Shown here: positions 17,116 through 25,817 of the stretch, piece by piece
How the letters are laid out: every line of letters begins with the position of its first letter
How positions within the stretch are numbered: the stretch's first letter is position 1
NCBI GenBank assembly: GCA_017301975.1
Contig: JAFLEI010000001.1
Coordinates: forward strand, 1-64,000
Source: Verrucomicrobiota bacterium
GTDB lineage: Bacteria > Verrucomicrobiota > Verrucomicrobiia > Verrucomicrobiales > Verrucomicrobiaceae
Length of the DNA: 64,000 nucleotides
Direction: 5' to 3'
Position numbers and translations under genes: made by a program
Notes under the pieces: model-generated
The model's input: the letters and a program-made list of their open reading frames with translations, nothing else
Databases searched by the model: none
What the model was told of the DNA's origin: nothing

Positions 17116-18333
17116 ATGGTTTACGCTTCGCCACAAGGACTGCAAATGTTTGGTGAACGCTGGGATCGTATTGTGGCTGAGCGCGGCGCGCAGGCGGCTT
17201 TGTATCTTGCTGATGGTCGTGCAATCACGTTCCATCAACTGGATGCCGAGGCGCGTGCTGCCAGGCCGACCGGTGATTACGTGCTGGTGCAGGGGGAGGT
17301 GCCACAAATTTTGCGCCAATTGCTTGCCGGATTTCTGCACGGCGTGCCGGTGCAGCTGGTGGAAAAGGACCGTGACCGACGCATCCCCGGCTGCCCGCCG
17401 CCTGCGGGTACGGCGCTGATCAAGCAGGCCGTGGGGGGCTCGGGGGTGCGCCGCTGCCAGTTTTTCACGTTTGACCAGATCGCCGCTGATGTGGACCGGC
17501 TGCATGCGGCGCTGGATCTCGGCTCACGCGGGGCGGGTGTGGCGGCGATCTCCTGCGCGCATTCCTTTGGGCTGACGATGACGGTGCTGCAGACTTTGTT
17601 CAACGGCGTGCCCACCTGCTTTGCCCCGCAGCCCTTTGCGCAGCCGCTGATGGAGGCCATGCGCCACCACCCTCGCGTGTTTCTGCCAGGGGTTCCCGCC
17701 TTGTGGAAGGCCTGGCTGATGGGGGATGTCCGCTTTGACAACGTCAGTCTGGCGATTTCCGCCGGAGCGCCGCTCACGCCCGCTCTGGAACGCATGGCCA
17801 TGGAGAATCACGGGCTGAAGCTGCACAACCTCTACGGCGCTAGCGAGTGCGGTGCGGTGTCCTGGGATGAGACGCCTGGGCTCCGTGCGGATGGGAGCGA
17901 TCTCGGCACCCTGCTGCCCGGCGTGCAGGTGCAGACTGATGCCGCGGGCCGGCTGATCGTGATCAGCAGCTCGGTGGGGCTGGGATATGACGAATCATTG
18001 CCGGAGGACCGCTACGGTGCGGGGAGCTTCACCACGAGCGATCAAATCGAACTGCAGGGGGATCGACTGAGGTTTCAGCAATGCATCGGTGCGGGCATCA
18101 ACGTGGCCGGTCGCAAACTCAGCCCGGGTGAGATCGCGGAGAAAATCATGCGGGCGGCCCAGTTCGACCGAGTGAATATCTATGGTGCGCGCAGCCGTGA
18201 CCCGGAACGCTGCCAGGACATCGTGGCGGAAGTGGGACTGCCGCAGGCTGAGATCGATGGCCTATTTAAAATTAGGGCCTGTTCATTGCTGGCACCCTGG
18301 GAAGTGCCGCGTAAATGGATTGGCAAACCATGA
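17116..18333 (+). CDS. AMP-dependent acyl/aryl-CoA ligase-like protein, short and with a weak P-loop
   Basis: 405 residues, shorter than the roughly 500-550 usual for the adenylate-forming family. Recognisable motifs are LHNLYGASECGAVSWDE (A5), GINVAGRKLSPGEIAEKI (A8 hinge) and a C-terminal PRKWIGKP that provides the A10 Lys. The A3 phosphate-binding loop, normally rich in Ser/Thr/Gly with a Lys, appears only as AVGGSGVRR. It may activate an aromatic or fatty starter acid; reduced activity cannot be excluded. The next gene starts in its stop codon. An in-frame alternative start is MFGERW, ten codons on. Confidence 0.8.
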   Translation: MVYASPQGLQMFGERWDRIVAERGAQAALYLADGRAITFHQLDAEARAARPTGDYVLVQGEVPQILRQLLAGFLHGVPVQLVEKDRDRRIPGCPPPAGTALIKQAVGGSGVRRCQFFTFDQIAADVDRLHAALDLGSRGAGVAAISCAHSFGLTMTVLQTLFNGVPTCFAPQPFAQPLMEAMRHHPRVFLPGVPALWKAWLMGDVRFDNVSLAISAGAPLTPALERMAMENHGLKLHNLYGASECGAVSWDETPGLRADGSDLGTLLPGVQVQTDAAGRLIVISSSVGLGYDESLPEDRYGAGSFTTSDQIELQGDRLRFQQCIGAGINVAGRKLSPGEIAEKIMRAAQFDRVNIYGARSRDPERCQDIVAEVGLPQAEIDGLFKIRACSLLAPWEVPRKWIGKP

Positions 18334-18995
18334 ACGCTCCCCTGTCTGCCGCCGTCTTGAAGCGAATTGCCTTGCTCAGTGCAACGCGTCATGAGCGCTT
18401 CTATACGGTGGCAAAGCTGCGTTCTGATCCGGTGTATGCGGCGGTGACCCGGGAGCTGGCGGGAGCCTCCCTGCCGGTGCTCGACATCGGCTGCGGCATC
18501 GGTCTGCTGGCCTTGTACCTGCGTGAATCAGGTTTTACGCCCGCCATCGCCGGCTTTGATTACGACGTGCGGAAAATCGCCAGTGCCCAAGCCCTGGTGA
18601 AACGCGGCGGCTATGAAGGGCTGAGCTACATGAACGGAGACGCCCGCACCGGCCTGCCAGACTTCAGCGGCAATGTCGTGATCCTCGATATTTTACAGTT
18701 TTTCGCCCCGGAGGAACAAGCATCCCTGCTGCAGGCGGCGGCATCTCGTGTCGCCCAAGGGGGCAAACTGATCATCCGCACCGGCCTGCGGGACGCTTCC
18801 CTGCGCTTTCACATCACCGTGGCGGGCGACTGGCTGGCCAAAGTGACCCATTGGATGAAGGAAGGCCCCGTATGCTACCCGGACCGCGCCTTGTTCGAGT
18901 CCGTGCTCAGTGCCGCCGGCCTGCGGGTGCGGGTGCAGCCGCTATGGGGCGGCACGCCGTTCAACAACCACCTCGTCGTCGCGGAACGCGAGTGA
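18330..18995 (+). CDS. SAM-dependent methyltransferase
   Basis: 221 residues from the ATG at 18330, which overlaps the ligase stop as ATGA; an earlier in-frame ATG five codons up is less convincing. Motif I is VLDIGCGIGLLALYL, followed by an acidic FDYD (motif II) and NVVILDILQFF (motif IV). The fold is that of class I methyltransferases. In aryl polyene and flexirubin loci a methyltransferase modifies the aromatic head group, which is a possible role here. Its last 54 bases overlap the polysaccharide deacetylase gene on the other strand. Confidence 0.88.
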   Translation: MNAPLSAAVLKRIALLSATRHERFYTVAKLRSDPVYAAVTRELAGASLPVLDIGCGIGLLALYLRESGFTPAIAGFDYDVRKIASAQALVKRGGYEGLSYMNGDARTGLPDFSGNVVILDILQFFAPEEQASLLQAAASRVAQGGKLIIRTGLRDASLRFHITVAGDWLAKVTHWMKEGPVCYPDRALFESVLSAAGLRVRVQPLWGGTPFNNHLVVAERE

Positions 18996-19766
18996 GGCGG
19001 GCGGCTCGCAAGTGAGGCCGCTTGCTGCCAGCAGGGACGTTACTGCCTCCGCCACTTCCACGGCCACCGGCGTTCCTTCATGGATCAGCACGATGGCGCC
19101 TGGCTTGAGGCGGAGGGCGATGCGGCGGGTGATGGCGGGCACATCGGTCAGCACGCCGTCAAATCCCCGCGCGCTCCACATCATCATGCGCAGCCCCAGA
19201 GAACGGGCGATCAGGGAGGTGACCAGGTTGTGATGGCCGGCGGGCGGGCGGAAAAAACGCGGCGGCTGCCCCGGGCAGAGGGCGGCCAGCGTCTCCTGAC
19301 ATCCGGCGATCTCGCGCCACAGCCGGGCAGGGCGCAGCATCCAGAAGGTGCCAGCAGGGTGCGTCTGCGTGTGGTTGCCGATCTCGTGGCCGCGCGCGAG
19401 GATGTCGCGCACCAATTCCGGATGCTGTGCGGCGCGATCTCCGACGAGAAAAAACAGGGCCTTGATGCGGTGGCGGTCCAAGATGTCGAGAATCGCCGGG
19501 GTGTGGACGGGGTGCGGGCCGTCATCAATGGTGAGGAGCGCCTGATCTCCAGCCTGAGGCAGTCGTTTGATCATGCGGCCAAACAGAGCGCAGCGGGGCA
19601 CCAGCGTGCCAATGGTCATGGTGGTGAGGACGGTGCAAAACAGCAGGGCGGCGGCCAGGGGCTGCCCGCGCCAGACCAGCCAGACCACCACGGGCACGGG
19701 GCTGAGGGCCAGTGCGAAGCGCACATACGCATGCCGCAGGGTACTGGCACGGAGGGCTGTATTCAT
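18942..19766 (-). CDS. Membrane-anchored polysaccharide deacetylase (NodB homology domain)
   Basis: 274 residues with two hydrophobic segments near 17-55, then a NodB domain. The first motif is LLTIDDGPHP (Asp81 and Asp82; the usual Phe is Ile), and the metal His pair is in GHEIGNHTQTH (His132 and His136). RFFRPPAGHHN and IVLIHEGTPV correspond to later motifs. The enzyme would remove N-acetyl groups from glycans or act on a related amide or ester at the membrane. Its ATG overlaps the acyltransferase stop by four bases. Its 3' end overlaps the methyltransferase gene. Confidence 0.9.
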   Translation of the reverse strand: MNTALRASTLRHAYVRFALALSPVPVVVWLVWRGQPLAAALLFCTVLTTMTIGTLVPRCALFGRMIKRLPQAGDQALLTIDDGPHPVHTPAILDILDRHRIKALFFLVGDRAAQHPELVRDILARGHEIGNHTQTHPAGTFWMLRPARLWREIAGCQETLAALCPGQPPRFFRPPAGHHNLVTSLIARSLGLRMMMWSARGFDGVLTDVPAITRRIALRLKPGAIVLIHEGTPVAVEVAEAVTSLLAASGLTCEPPASLAFRDDEVVVERRAAP

Positions 19767-20698
19767 GCCGGGTCACGGGTGACGAGCGGTTCAAAGACAA
19801 ACCATTGGTCCCAGTGCTGCCGGAGGAAGGAATGCATCACCGGGAGCCAGGCGGCGCTGATCTCGGCGGCCTTGGCCTTGCGCCCGCCTTCGAAAAAGGG
19901 GCGGCCGATCTCAATGCGGTAGGAAAGACGCCCCTTCCGGGTGAGAAAGACCGGATAGCAGGGCACTCCCGTGACTTCGGCCAGGGCGAGGGGGCCGCGC
20001 GGGATCTGGTAGGTCACACCGTCAATGCTGGCCTTGGCAGGGCTCATGTCCCCCATCACGCGGTCGCCCTGCACGCAGACGACTTCTCCGGCGAGGAGGA
20101 GGCGGCAGAGCTCGATGCCGAGATGGCCGCCGGGTTCATTGTAATGAATGTGCAGATTCGGCTCACGGCGTTCCTCGTCACAGAGCTCTTTCCCGCGCAG
20201 CTTTTGCAGGGATGCGGAGGCCTCCGGCATGCGGACGGTGTGGACGGGCCGGGTGAACTTGCGCGCGAAGAGGCTGGCGCCGATGTCGTAGTTGCCGGAA
20301 TGCACGGTGAAGATCAGCGCGCCGCCCGGGTGTTTTTCCAGGTTCTCAAAGTCGCCTTCGCCGACGATTTCCCAGTCGATCTTGCGGCGGAAGTGCAGGT
20401 ACCAGAGGCGGTCGAGGTAAGTCAGCGAAAACTGCAGGAACACCTGAAACCCCGCCAGAGAACTGGAGCCTTTGCCGGGGATGAGGGCGCTGAGATTGGC
20501 ACGAATGGCCTCACGCGGCTTCACCGCCAGGATGTAAGCGATGAGGGAGAGGGGATAGGCGAGAAGGGTGAAAACGGGGGCGGGCACCCAGTGCATGCAA
20601 AACAAAATCGCCTGAGTCCAGCATGCGTCATGGAGACCCAGGCGCGAGGGAGGGGGGGGCGCGTTGGGCTCGTGGGTTGCAGAATCAGCGGACAGCAT
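19763..20698 (-). CDS. LpxL/HtrB-like lysophospholipid acyltransferase
   Basis: 311 residues with a hydrophobic N-terminal segment (about 38-60) and the HX4D acyltransferase motif HSGNYD at 133-138. CRLLLAGEVVCVQGDRVMG and LALAEVTGVPCYPVFLTRKG fit the LpxL/LpxP family, which transfer acyl chains from ACP to lipid A or similar lipids. Related acyltransferases occur in aryl polyene and flexirubin loci, where they are thought to attach the pigment acyl chain to a lipid. It is first in a two-gene unit with the deacetylase. Confidence 0.88.
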   Translation of the reverse strand: MLSADSATHEPNAPPPPSRLGLHDACWTQAILFCMHWVPAPVFTLLAYPLSLIAYILAVKPREAIRANLSALIPGKGSSSLAGFQVFLQFSLTYLDRLWYLHFRRKIDWEIVGEGDFENLEKHPGGALIFTVHSGNYDIGASLFARKFTRPVHTVRMPEASASLQKLRGKELCDEERREPNLHIHYNEPGGHLGIELCRLLLAGEVVCVQGDRVMGDMSPAKASIDGVTYQIPRGPLALAEVTGVPCYPVFLTRKGRLSYRIEIGRPFFEGGRKAKAAEISAAWLPVMHSFLRQHWDQWFVFEPLVTRDPA

Positions 20699-20787
20699 TA
20701 TTTAAAGGCGTACTAAGAACAAAGGGAGACGTTCTGTTTCGACCGTCACACCGCCTCCTACAACTGACTTTTTCACCACTTGCATGC

Positions 20788-22338
20788 ATGACTCCAACTA
20801 GCACCGATTACGACGTGGTCATCATGGGCGGCTCCTTTTCCGGCGCATCGGCGGGAATGATGCTCAAACGGGAGAATCCGGCCATGCGGATTCTGATCGT
20901 GGAGCGCACCGTGCAGTTTGACCGAAAAGTGGGGGAAAGCACCTCCGAAGTGGCGGCGTGCTTCCTCACCCGTGTGCTGCATCAGGGGCCCCACCTGAGT
21001 GCGCATCACTATCAAAAGCACGGCCTGCGCATGTGGTTTTGCAAGACGCCTGAGGATGATGTGGGCTGCCTCACCGAGGTCGGGCCGCGCTATCAGTCCC
21101 GGCTGCCGACCTTCCAACTGGACCGGGCCATCCTTGATGAGCATTTGCTGAAGGAGGCCTGTGATTTTGGCTGCGAGCTGCTGCGGCCTGCCACGATCAA
21201 GACGATCACGCTTTCGGAGGATGAGGCGCCGCACACGCTGGAGATCATGCCCCAGGAAGGGCAGATGCGCACGGTGACCACGCGCTGGCTGATCGACACC
21301 TCAGGCAAGGCTGCGGTGCTTTCCAAGAAACTCGGGCTGCACCGCTCCATGGAGGAGGAGCACCCCACCTCGTCCATCTGGTGCCGCTTCCGCAATGTGA
21401 ACGGGCTGGACAGTTTCAAGAGCCGCAAGATGCACCCGAAGCTGATGGAAAACGTGTACCAGCTCCGCACGACGGCCACCAACCACCTCATGGGCCACGG
21501 CTGGTGGTGCTGGATCATTCCGCTTTCGGATGGCAGCTACAGCGCGGGCGTCACCTGGGACCGGCGATTCTTCACCCTGCCGGAAGGCCCGAGCCTCCAG
21601 GCCCGCCTGCAGGCCCATTTGATGACGCACCCCATCGGCCGGCTGATGTTTGAAAATGCGGTGCCGGATGCGGACGACACCTTCTACTACAAGAATCTGG
21701 CGTACCGGTCCGAGCGCATCGCGGGAAATCGATGGGTGATGGCGGGGGATGCCGCCGGGTTCATGGATCCGCTGTACAGCCATGGGCTCGATTACTGCGG
21801 GCATACGGTGTCTGCAGCGGTGGATCTGGTGGGGAGGAACCTCGCGGGAGAAAACACGCAGAAGATCACCGACTACCTGAACACGGCCTACCCGCGCAGC
21901 TACCGCCTGTGGTTCAACTCCCTCTACAAGGACAAATACTCCTACATGGGCGATGCGGAGCTGATCAATGCGACGTTTCTGCTCGACCTCTCCGCGTATT
22001 TCCTCGGGCCGGTGCGGGGGGTGTATCTGAATCCGGACACTGAGTGGAAGAGCATGCCGTACGAAGGGCGTGCAGGCGCGGCATTCGGCGCGTTCATGGC
22101 GTTTTACAACCGGCGCTTCGTGCACCTCGGGCAGGAGCGCCGGCGCAAGGGCATCTACGGCCGCTGCAACAACGGTCACGTCTGGATGCCGCACATGAGC
22201 CTGTCTCCGGACACGACGGCCGCGCGCCTGCTGTGGGCGGGGATCAAGGTCTGGATCAAGGCGGAGATCACCACCTGGCTGGCGCCCACTCCTGCCACTG
22301 CACCGGTGATGATGGCGGAGAAGCCGGTGGAGGCATAG
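20788..22338 (+). CDS. Flavin-dependent halogenase-like oxidoreductase
   Basis: 516 residues from the ATG at 20788, chosen because YDVVIMGGSFSGASAG follows at once as the FAD-binding GxGxxG-type segment. KVGESTSEV near 47-55 and GDAAGFMDPLYSHGLD later are typical of this group, and WCWIIP at 240-245 matches the WxWxIP signature of flavin-dependent halogenases. I cannot confirm the catalytic Lys by eye. Halogenated head groups are known for xanthomonadins (bromine) and flexirubins (chlorine). It starts 89 bases from the divergent acyltransferase and likely shares its control region. Confidence 0.85.
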   Translation: MTPTSTDYDVVIMGGSFSGASAGMMLKRENPAMRILIVERTVQFDRKVGESTSEVAACFLTRVLHQGPHLSAHHYQKHGLRMWFCKTPEDDVGCLTEVGPRYQSRLPTFQLDRAILDEHLLKEACDFGCELLRPATIKTITLSEDEAPHTLEIMPQEGQMRTVTTRWLIDTSGKAAVLSKKLGLHRSMEEEHPTSSIWCRFRNVNGLDSFKSRKMHPKLMENVYQLRTTATNHLMGHGWWCWIIPLSDGSYSAGVTWDRRFFTLPEGPSLQARLQAHLMTHPIGRLMFENAVPDADDTFYYKNLAYRSERIAGNRWVMAGDAAGFMDPLYSHGLDYCGHTVSAAVDLVGRNLAGENTQKITDYLNTAYPRSYRLWFNSLYKDKYSYMGDAELINATFLLDLSAYFLGPVRGVYLNPDTEWKSMPYEGRAGAAFGAFMAFYNRRFVHLGQERRRKGIYGRCNNGHVWMPHMSLSPDTTAARLLWAGIKVWIKAEITTWLAPTPATAPVMMAEKPVEA

Positions 22339-22342
22339 TGGT

Positions 22343-22445
22343 CCTCTCGCTCCGCGAGAGGTACACAACGCTGCCGCAAGCCGAGATAGTGCGCGGGTGC
22401 TTTGCGATTGCGATCACGTTGTGCTCATCTCGCGGGAGCGAGATG
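22343..22445. repeat. Two-hairpin inverted-repeat element
   Basis: Hairpin one is cctctcgc-tcc-gcgagagg (22343-22361). Hairpin two is catctcgc-ggga-gcgagatg (22426-22445). Between them cacaacg (22364-22370) pairs with cgttgtg (22417-22423). Reverse-complemented, the right half reads much like the left half, so each arm of a larger inverted repeat carries its own hairpin. It fills the gap between convergent genes. Confidence 0.55.
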
Positions 22446-22446
22446 G

Positions 22447-23208
22447 CTACTTTGGCTCCGCCACGAAGAACATCCCGGCGAAGGTGTTGGAGGTGAACTT
22501 GGCGTCTGGCTTCGGATCCACGAGCATGTTGGAGATGTCGCCGTCGAGGTAGAGGGCGTCTTCGCAGCCGAGGTGCTGGAAGAAGCGGGTGAACTGGTGA
22601 AACGTGACGCGCCCTTTCACGGCGTCTTCGCGGTCGCTCATCACAAAGAGGATCTGACCGTCTTTTTTGCGCACTCCCACGGCATTGCGCAGGCATTTGT
22701 TGGGGGAGTTCTCCCGGAAGGCGGGATGGATCACGCCCTGGCGCAGCATCAGCGGGCCGGACTGCGTGGCGAGGCGGGGCTTGAGGCCGCTTTTGACAAA
22801 TTCCGCCGCCTCCATCACACCGGGGCCGGTCGCGTCGTCGAGGTAGAAGATGCCGTTGGGCTTGAGGAAGAAGTTGCCCTCACCTGCGCTCAGATTCAGC
22901 GGCACCAGTTCCTTGCCGGCGCAGATGGTGAGTCCGCAGGGTTTGGGGCCGCGTTCGTAGATGCCTGCGTTGGTGGCGAAGATGATCTGCTTGCCGCGCG
23001 CGGCGAGCTGCCGGCGCAGGCCATTGAAATCTCCCAGCGGCTGGCCGTTGTCGTCAAGCCAGGCGAGTTGCAGGCGTGACCAGTCGGCCTTGTCCACCCG
23101 GTAGAGGTGGTAGCGGGCGCCTTCGTAATCGACCGTCTCTGCGCCATGCAGGTGCGAGGTGAGGGTGGCGCAGCCGAAGAGGGTGAGGAGGCAGCGGGGG
23201 AAGAGCAT
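22447..23208 (-). CDS. Phosphodiester glycosidase (NAGPA/DUF2233) family protein 2
   Basis: 253 residues from MLFPRCLLTLFGCATL, a signal peptide chosen over an upstream in-frame start. Family marks are IIFATNAGIYERGPKPCG and DALYLDGDISNM; the usual DGG is DGD here. Related to the proteins at 11088 and 47879 by motif order, but clearly diverged. Probably exported. It is divergent from aroC, and a strong inverted repeat lies between the two. Confidence 0.83.
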   Translation of the reverse strand: MLFPRCLLTLFGCATLTSHLHGAETVDYEGARYHLYRVDKADWSRLQLAWLDDNGQPLGDFNGLRRQLAARGKQIIFATNAGIYERGPKPCGLTICAGKELVPLNLSAGEGNFFLKPNGIFYLDDATGPGVMEAAEFVKSGLKPRLATQSGPLMLRQGVIHPAFRENSPNKCLRNAVGVRKKDGQILFVMSDREDAVKGRVTFHQFTRFFQHLGCEDALYLDGDISNMLVDPKPDAKFTSNTFAGMFFVAEPK

Positions 23209-23262
23209 GGGGAAGGATGCTGAAATCAGGCCTTCGCACAACTGGGGAGCGAGGGAGTTTGG

Positions 23263-23347
23263 AAAGTACTCGTGAGCTTCAGCTCATTCTGGATTCCGGG
23301 AGGAGCGTACGCGTTTTCCAGAATGAGCTAAAGCTCATGAGTACTTT
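23263..23347. repeat. Long inverted repeat in the divergent NAGPA/aroC control region
   Basis: Arms of 31 bases (23263-23293 and 23317-23347) are complementary at 29 positions, around a 23-base spacer. Each arm contains a smaller palindrome, gagct-tc-agctc in the left arm. It occupies most of the gap between the two divergent starts and ends 39 bases before the aroC ATG. Confidence 0.65.
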
Positions 23348-23386
23348 TCTTGAACCCGCAACGGATTGCCCCATGATGACCTTCAC

Positions 23387-24472
23387 ATGTCCAGCAGTCT
23401 CGGCACACTTTTCCACATCAGCACCTGGGGCGAATCCCATGGCATCGGCGTCGGCGTCGTCATTGACGGCTGCCCACCGCGCATCCCTCTGACCGTGGAG
23501 GACATCCAGGCGGAGCTGGACCGCCGCCGCCCGGGCCAGAGCAAGATCGTGACGCCGCGCAAAGAGGACGACAAGGCGGAGATTCTTTCCGGCGTGCTGG
23601 ATGGACTCACGCTCGGCACGCCCATCGGCATTCTGGTGCGCAACACGGATCAGCGCCCTTCGGCCTACACGGAGATGCAGCAGGCCTACCGGCCCAGCCA
23701 CGCGGATTACACTTATGATGCCAAATATGGCATCCGCGCCGTTTCGGGCGGCGGACGTTCCAGCGCCCGCGAAACGATTGGCCGTGTGGCGGCTGGTGCC
23801 ATTGCGCGCAAGGTTTTGCAGCACTCGCTCAGCGGCTACGAATGCCTGGCCTATGTGAAGACGGTGCAGAACATCCAGGCGAAGGTGCCCGCGGGCGCTG
23901 AGCTCAATGCGGCGGTGATCGAATCCAACATCGTCCGCACCTGTGACCCCGTGGCGGCGGAGCAGATGATCGAGCTCATTGAGAAAGTCCGCAGCGAAGG
24001 CAACAGCGTGGGCGGCGTGATCGAGTGCGTGGTGCGCGGCGTGCCGCCCGGGCTTGGCGAGCCGGTGTTCGACAAGCTGGAGGCTGATCTGGCGAAGGCG
24101 ATGATGAGCCTGCCTGCGACCAAGGGATTCGAAATCGGCAGCGGCTTTGGCGGCACGACGATGACGGGCCTGGAGCACAACGACGAGTTCTACATGGACG
24201 GTGAAACGGTGCGCACCCGGACCAACCGCAGCGGCGGCATCCAGGGCGGCATCAGCAACGGTGAGGAGATCGTCTTCCGCGTGGCCTTCAAACCCACCGC
24301 CACGGTGCTGCGCGAGCAGAAGACTGTGACCAACACCGGCGAGGACACCACTTTGTCTGCCCGCGGCCGCCACGATGCCTGCGTGCTGCCACGTGCTGTG
24401 CCGATGGTAGAGGCGATGGTACATCTGGTGCTGGCTGATCACTTTCTGCGCCAGCGGGCGATGAGGGGGTGA
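23387..24472 (+). CDS. aroC: Chorismate synthase
   Basis: 361 residues starting [19 protein letters not shown]. This enzyme removes phosphate from 5-enolpyruvylshikimate 3-phosphate to give chorismate, with reduced FMN as cofactor, the last step of the shikimate pathway. Signatures seen are [46 protein letters not shown] and the C-terminal [17 protein letters not shown]. Length fits the family. An in-frame ATG seven codons upstream is not needed. It is possibly co-transcribed with the next gene, four bases downstream. Confidence 0.98.
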   Translation: MSSSLGTLFHISTWGESHGIGVGVVIDGCPPRIPLTVEDIQAELDRRRPGQSKIVTPRKEDDKAEILSGVLDGLTLGTPIGILVRNTDQRPSAYTEMQQAYRPSHADYTYDAKYGIRAVSGGGRSSARETIGRVAAGAIARKVLQHSLSGYECLAYVKTVQNIQAKVPAGAELNAAVIESNIVRTCDPVAAEQMIELIEKVRSEGNSVGGVIECVVRGVPPGLGEPVFDKLEADLAKAMMSLPATKGFEIGSGFGGTTMTGLEHNDEFYMDGETVRTRTNRSGGIQGGISNGEEIVFRVAFKPTATVLREQKTVTNTGEDTTLSARGRHDACVLPRAVPMVEAMVHLVLADHFLRQRAMRG

Positions 24473-24476
24473 TGGT

Positions 24477-25178
24477 ATGCAGTGGTGGTTCCTGCTGCTC
24501 GGGGTGACGACCTGCTGCCTGGCGCAGCCGCGGCCGGGCATCCCGCTGGGGACCTCACCCAAGGAGATGGACGTTTATGACGATTCAAGGCGTCAGGCAT
24601 TTCTGACATCCGCCAGCGCGATGGTTACTGGAGTGGTGATTTCATCATCCTCGGAAGTTCATCAATCACCCACGGAGATCCTGCTGGAAGAGACCTGCCT
24701 CCTGCAAATCGAGACCATGAGCGGGACCCTTTCAGGACTGGCAGGCGCCACAACGCTTCGGCTGGGTGCCAGCTACGAACATGACAAGTACCTTCAACTG
24801 GAGCCGGACTGGGGGACCTACAGGCTTCTCAGCAAGGGGCAAAGGGTGGTGCTTCTTCTCAATGACGAAGAAGGGCAGCCGGAAATCCGCCGCCATGGAC
24901 TGATCGTCTTGTCGGAGAAAACCCAAGCCCTGCCGGACATCCTGCGACGCACGGGACTTAATGCCAGCCGCTTCACCGCAGCGGACCTGGCCCTTCTGAA
25001 TGAGGCCAGTCCGCTGTTTCATGATGAAGTAGTCACGGTGGCCGGGGCGATGGCCGACATCAGAGGCGACGAGGCCGCCTTCCTGAACAAATTGGTGGGT
25101 GTATGCGTGGCAGCCTTCTTTGGAATCATTCTCTGTGCCGATCATTTCAGGAGTCGCTTTACCGCGCGCCGCATTTGA
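24477..25178 (+). CDS. Hypothetical membrane-anchored exported protein
   Basis: 233 residues; signal peptide MQWWFLLLGVTTCCLAQ and a C-terminal hydrophobic segment (VGVCVAAFFGIILCADHF) followed by Arg-rich end, so a periplasmic domain with a membrane anchor is likely. The middle is beta-rich (LLEETCLLQIETMSGTL, GTYRLLSKGQRVVLLLND) and might be an OB or SH3-like barrel. Not recognised. Its start lies four bases after the aroC stop. Confidence 0.65.
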   Translation: MQWWFLLLGVTTCCLAQPRPGIPLGTSPKEMDVYDDSRRQAFLTSASAMVTGVVISSSSEVHQSPTEILLEETCLLQIETMSGTLSGLAGATTLRLGASYEHDKYLQLEPDWGTYRLLSKGQRVVLLLNDEEGQPEIRRHGLIVLSEKTQALPDILRRTGLNASRFTAADLALLNEASPLFHDEVVTVAGAMADIRGDEAAFLNKLVGVCVAAFFGIILCADHFRSRFTARRI

Positions 25179-25286
25179 GCTGAAGGCGGATCATCGGCGA
25201 GTGCGGCTGGAACTGCCCCAAATCAAAAGAAAACCCTCGCTGGCCGGCAATGAGGCTCCATTCGGAGTCCGTCTTCTTCTCGATGC

Positions 25287-25787
25287 TCACATCATCTCTG
25301 AGAAAAGAATGCTGAAATCCTGCTCCATGAGGACCATGAAAAGATAAGCGCGCTGATATCCCAGCAGCTGCTCCGCCCAGCGGGCTTCTTCCATCAGTTG
25401 GGCTTTGGCAGAAACGGCAGGGTAGGAAAGCTGCCATTTGGAGTCGCCCATGCTTTGTACGTTGACCGCGTAGGCCCAGTTCTCGGCGAGCTTTCTCAGA
25501 TGCTTCCTGACTGCCAGGACTTCCTCAGGATTGAGTGCGAGCGTCCGGATGATTGCAGCGTGCAGCACATCGTCCTCACTGTCTTTCATCACTCCAAGAA
25601 GGCCGAGGATGGAAGAAGGAACCAGCTCATAGTCCACATACGGAACCCCTCGAAAAAGAGATGTGGGTGCGGGTGGGCGGGCTCCATCAGCCCCGGGTGC
25701 GTTCGACTTCGCCGGAAGCAGCCGGTCATGCAAAACCATTCCAAGGCTCGCGCCTGCTATAAATGTCAACACCAGCCGGAGTTTCAT
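25287..25787 (-). CDS. Hypothetical protein with N-terminal membrane anchor
   Basis: 166 residues from MKLRLVLTFIAGASLGMVLHD. After one hydrophobic segment comes a Pro-rich linker and a helical domain (LGLLGVMKDSEDDVLHAAII, EEVLAVRKHLRKLAENWAYAV). No family recognised. It is convergent with the previous gene, and lies 30 bases downstream of the SHD1-C39 gene on the same strand (its stop is at 25818). Confidence 0.6.
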   Translation of the reverse strand: MKLRLVLTFIAGASLGMVLHDRLLPAKSNAPGADGARPPAPTSLFRGVPYVDYELVPSSILGLLGVMKDSEDDVLHAAIIRTLALNPEEVLAVRKHLRKLAENWAYAVNVQSMGDSKWQLSYPAVSAKAQLMEEARWAEQLLGYQRAYLFMVLMEQDFSILFSEMM

Positions 25788-25817
25788 GGGGGGCTCTCCT
25801 CGTGCCAATGCCCGAAC

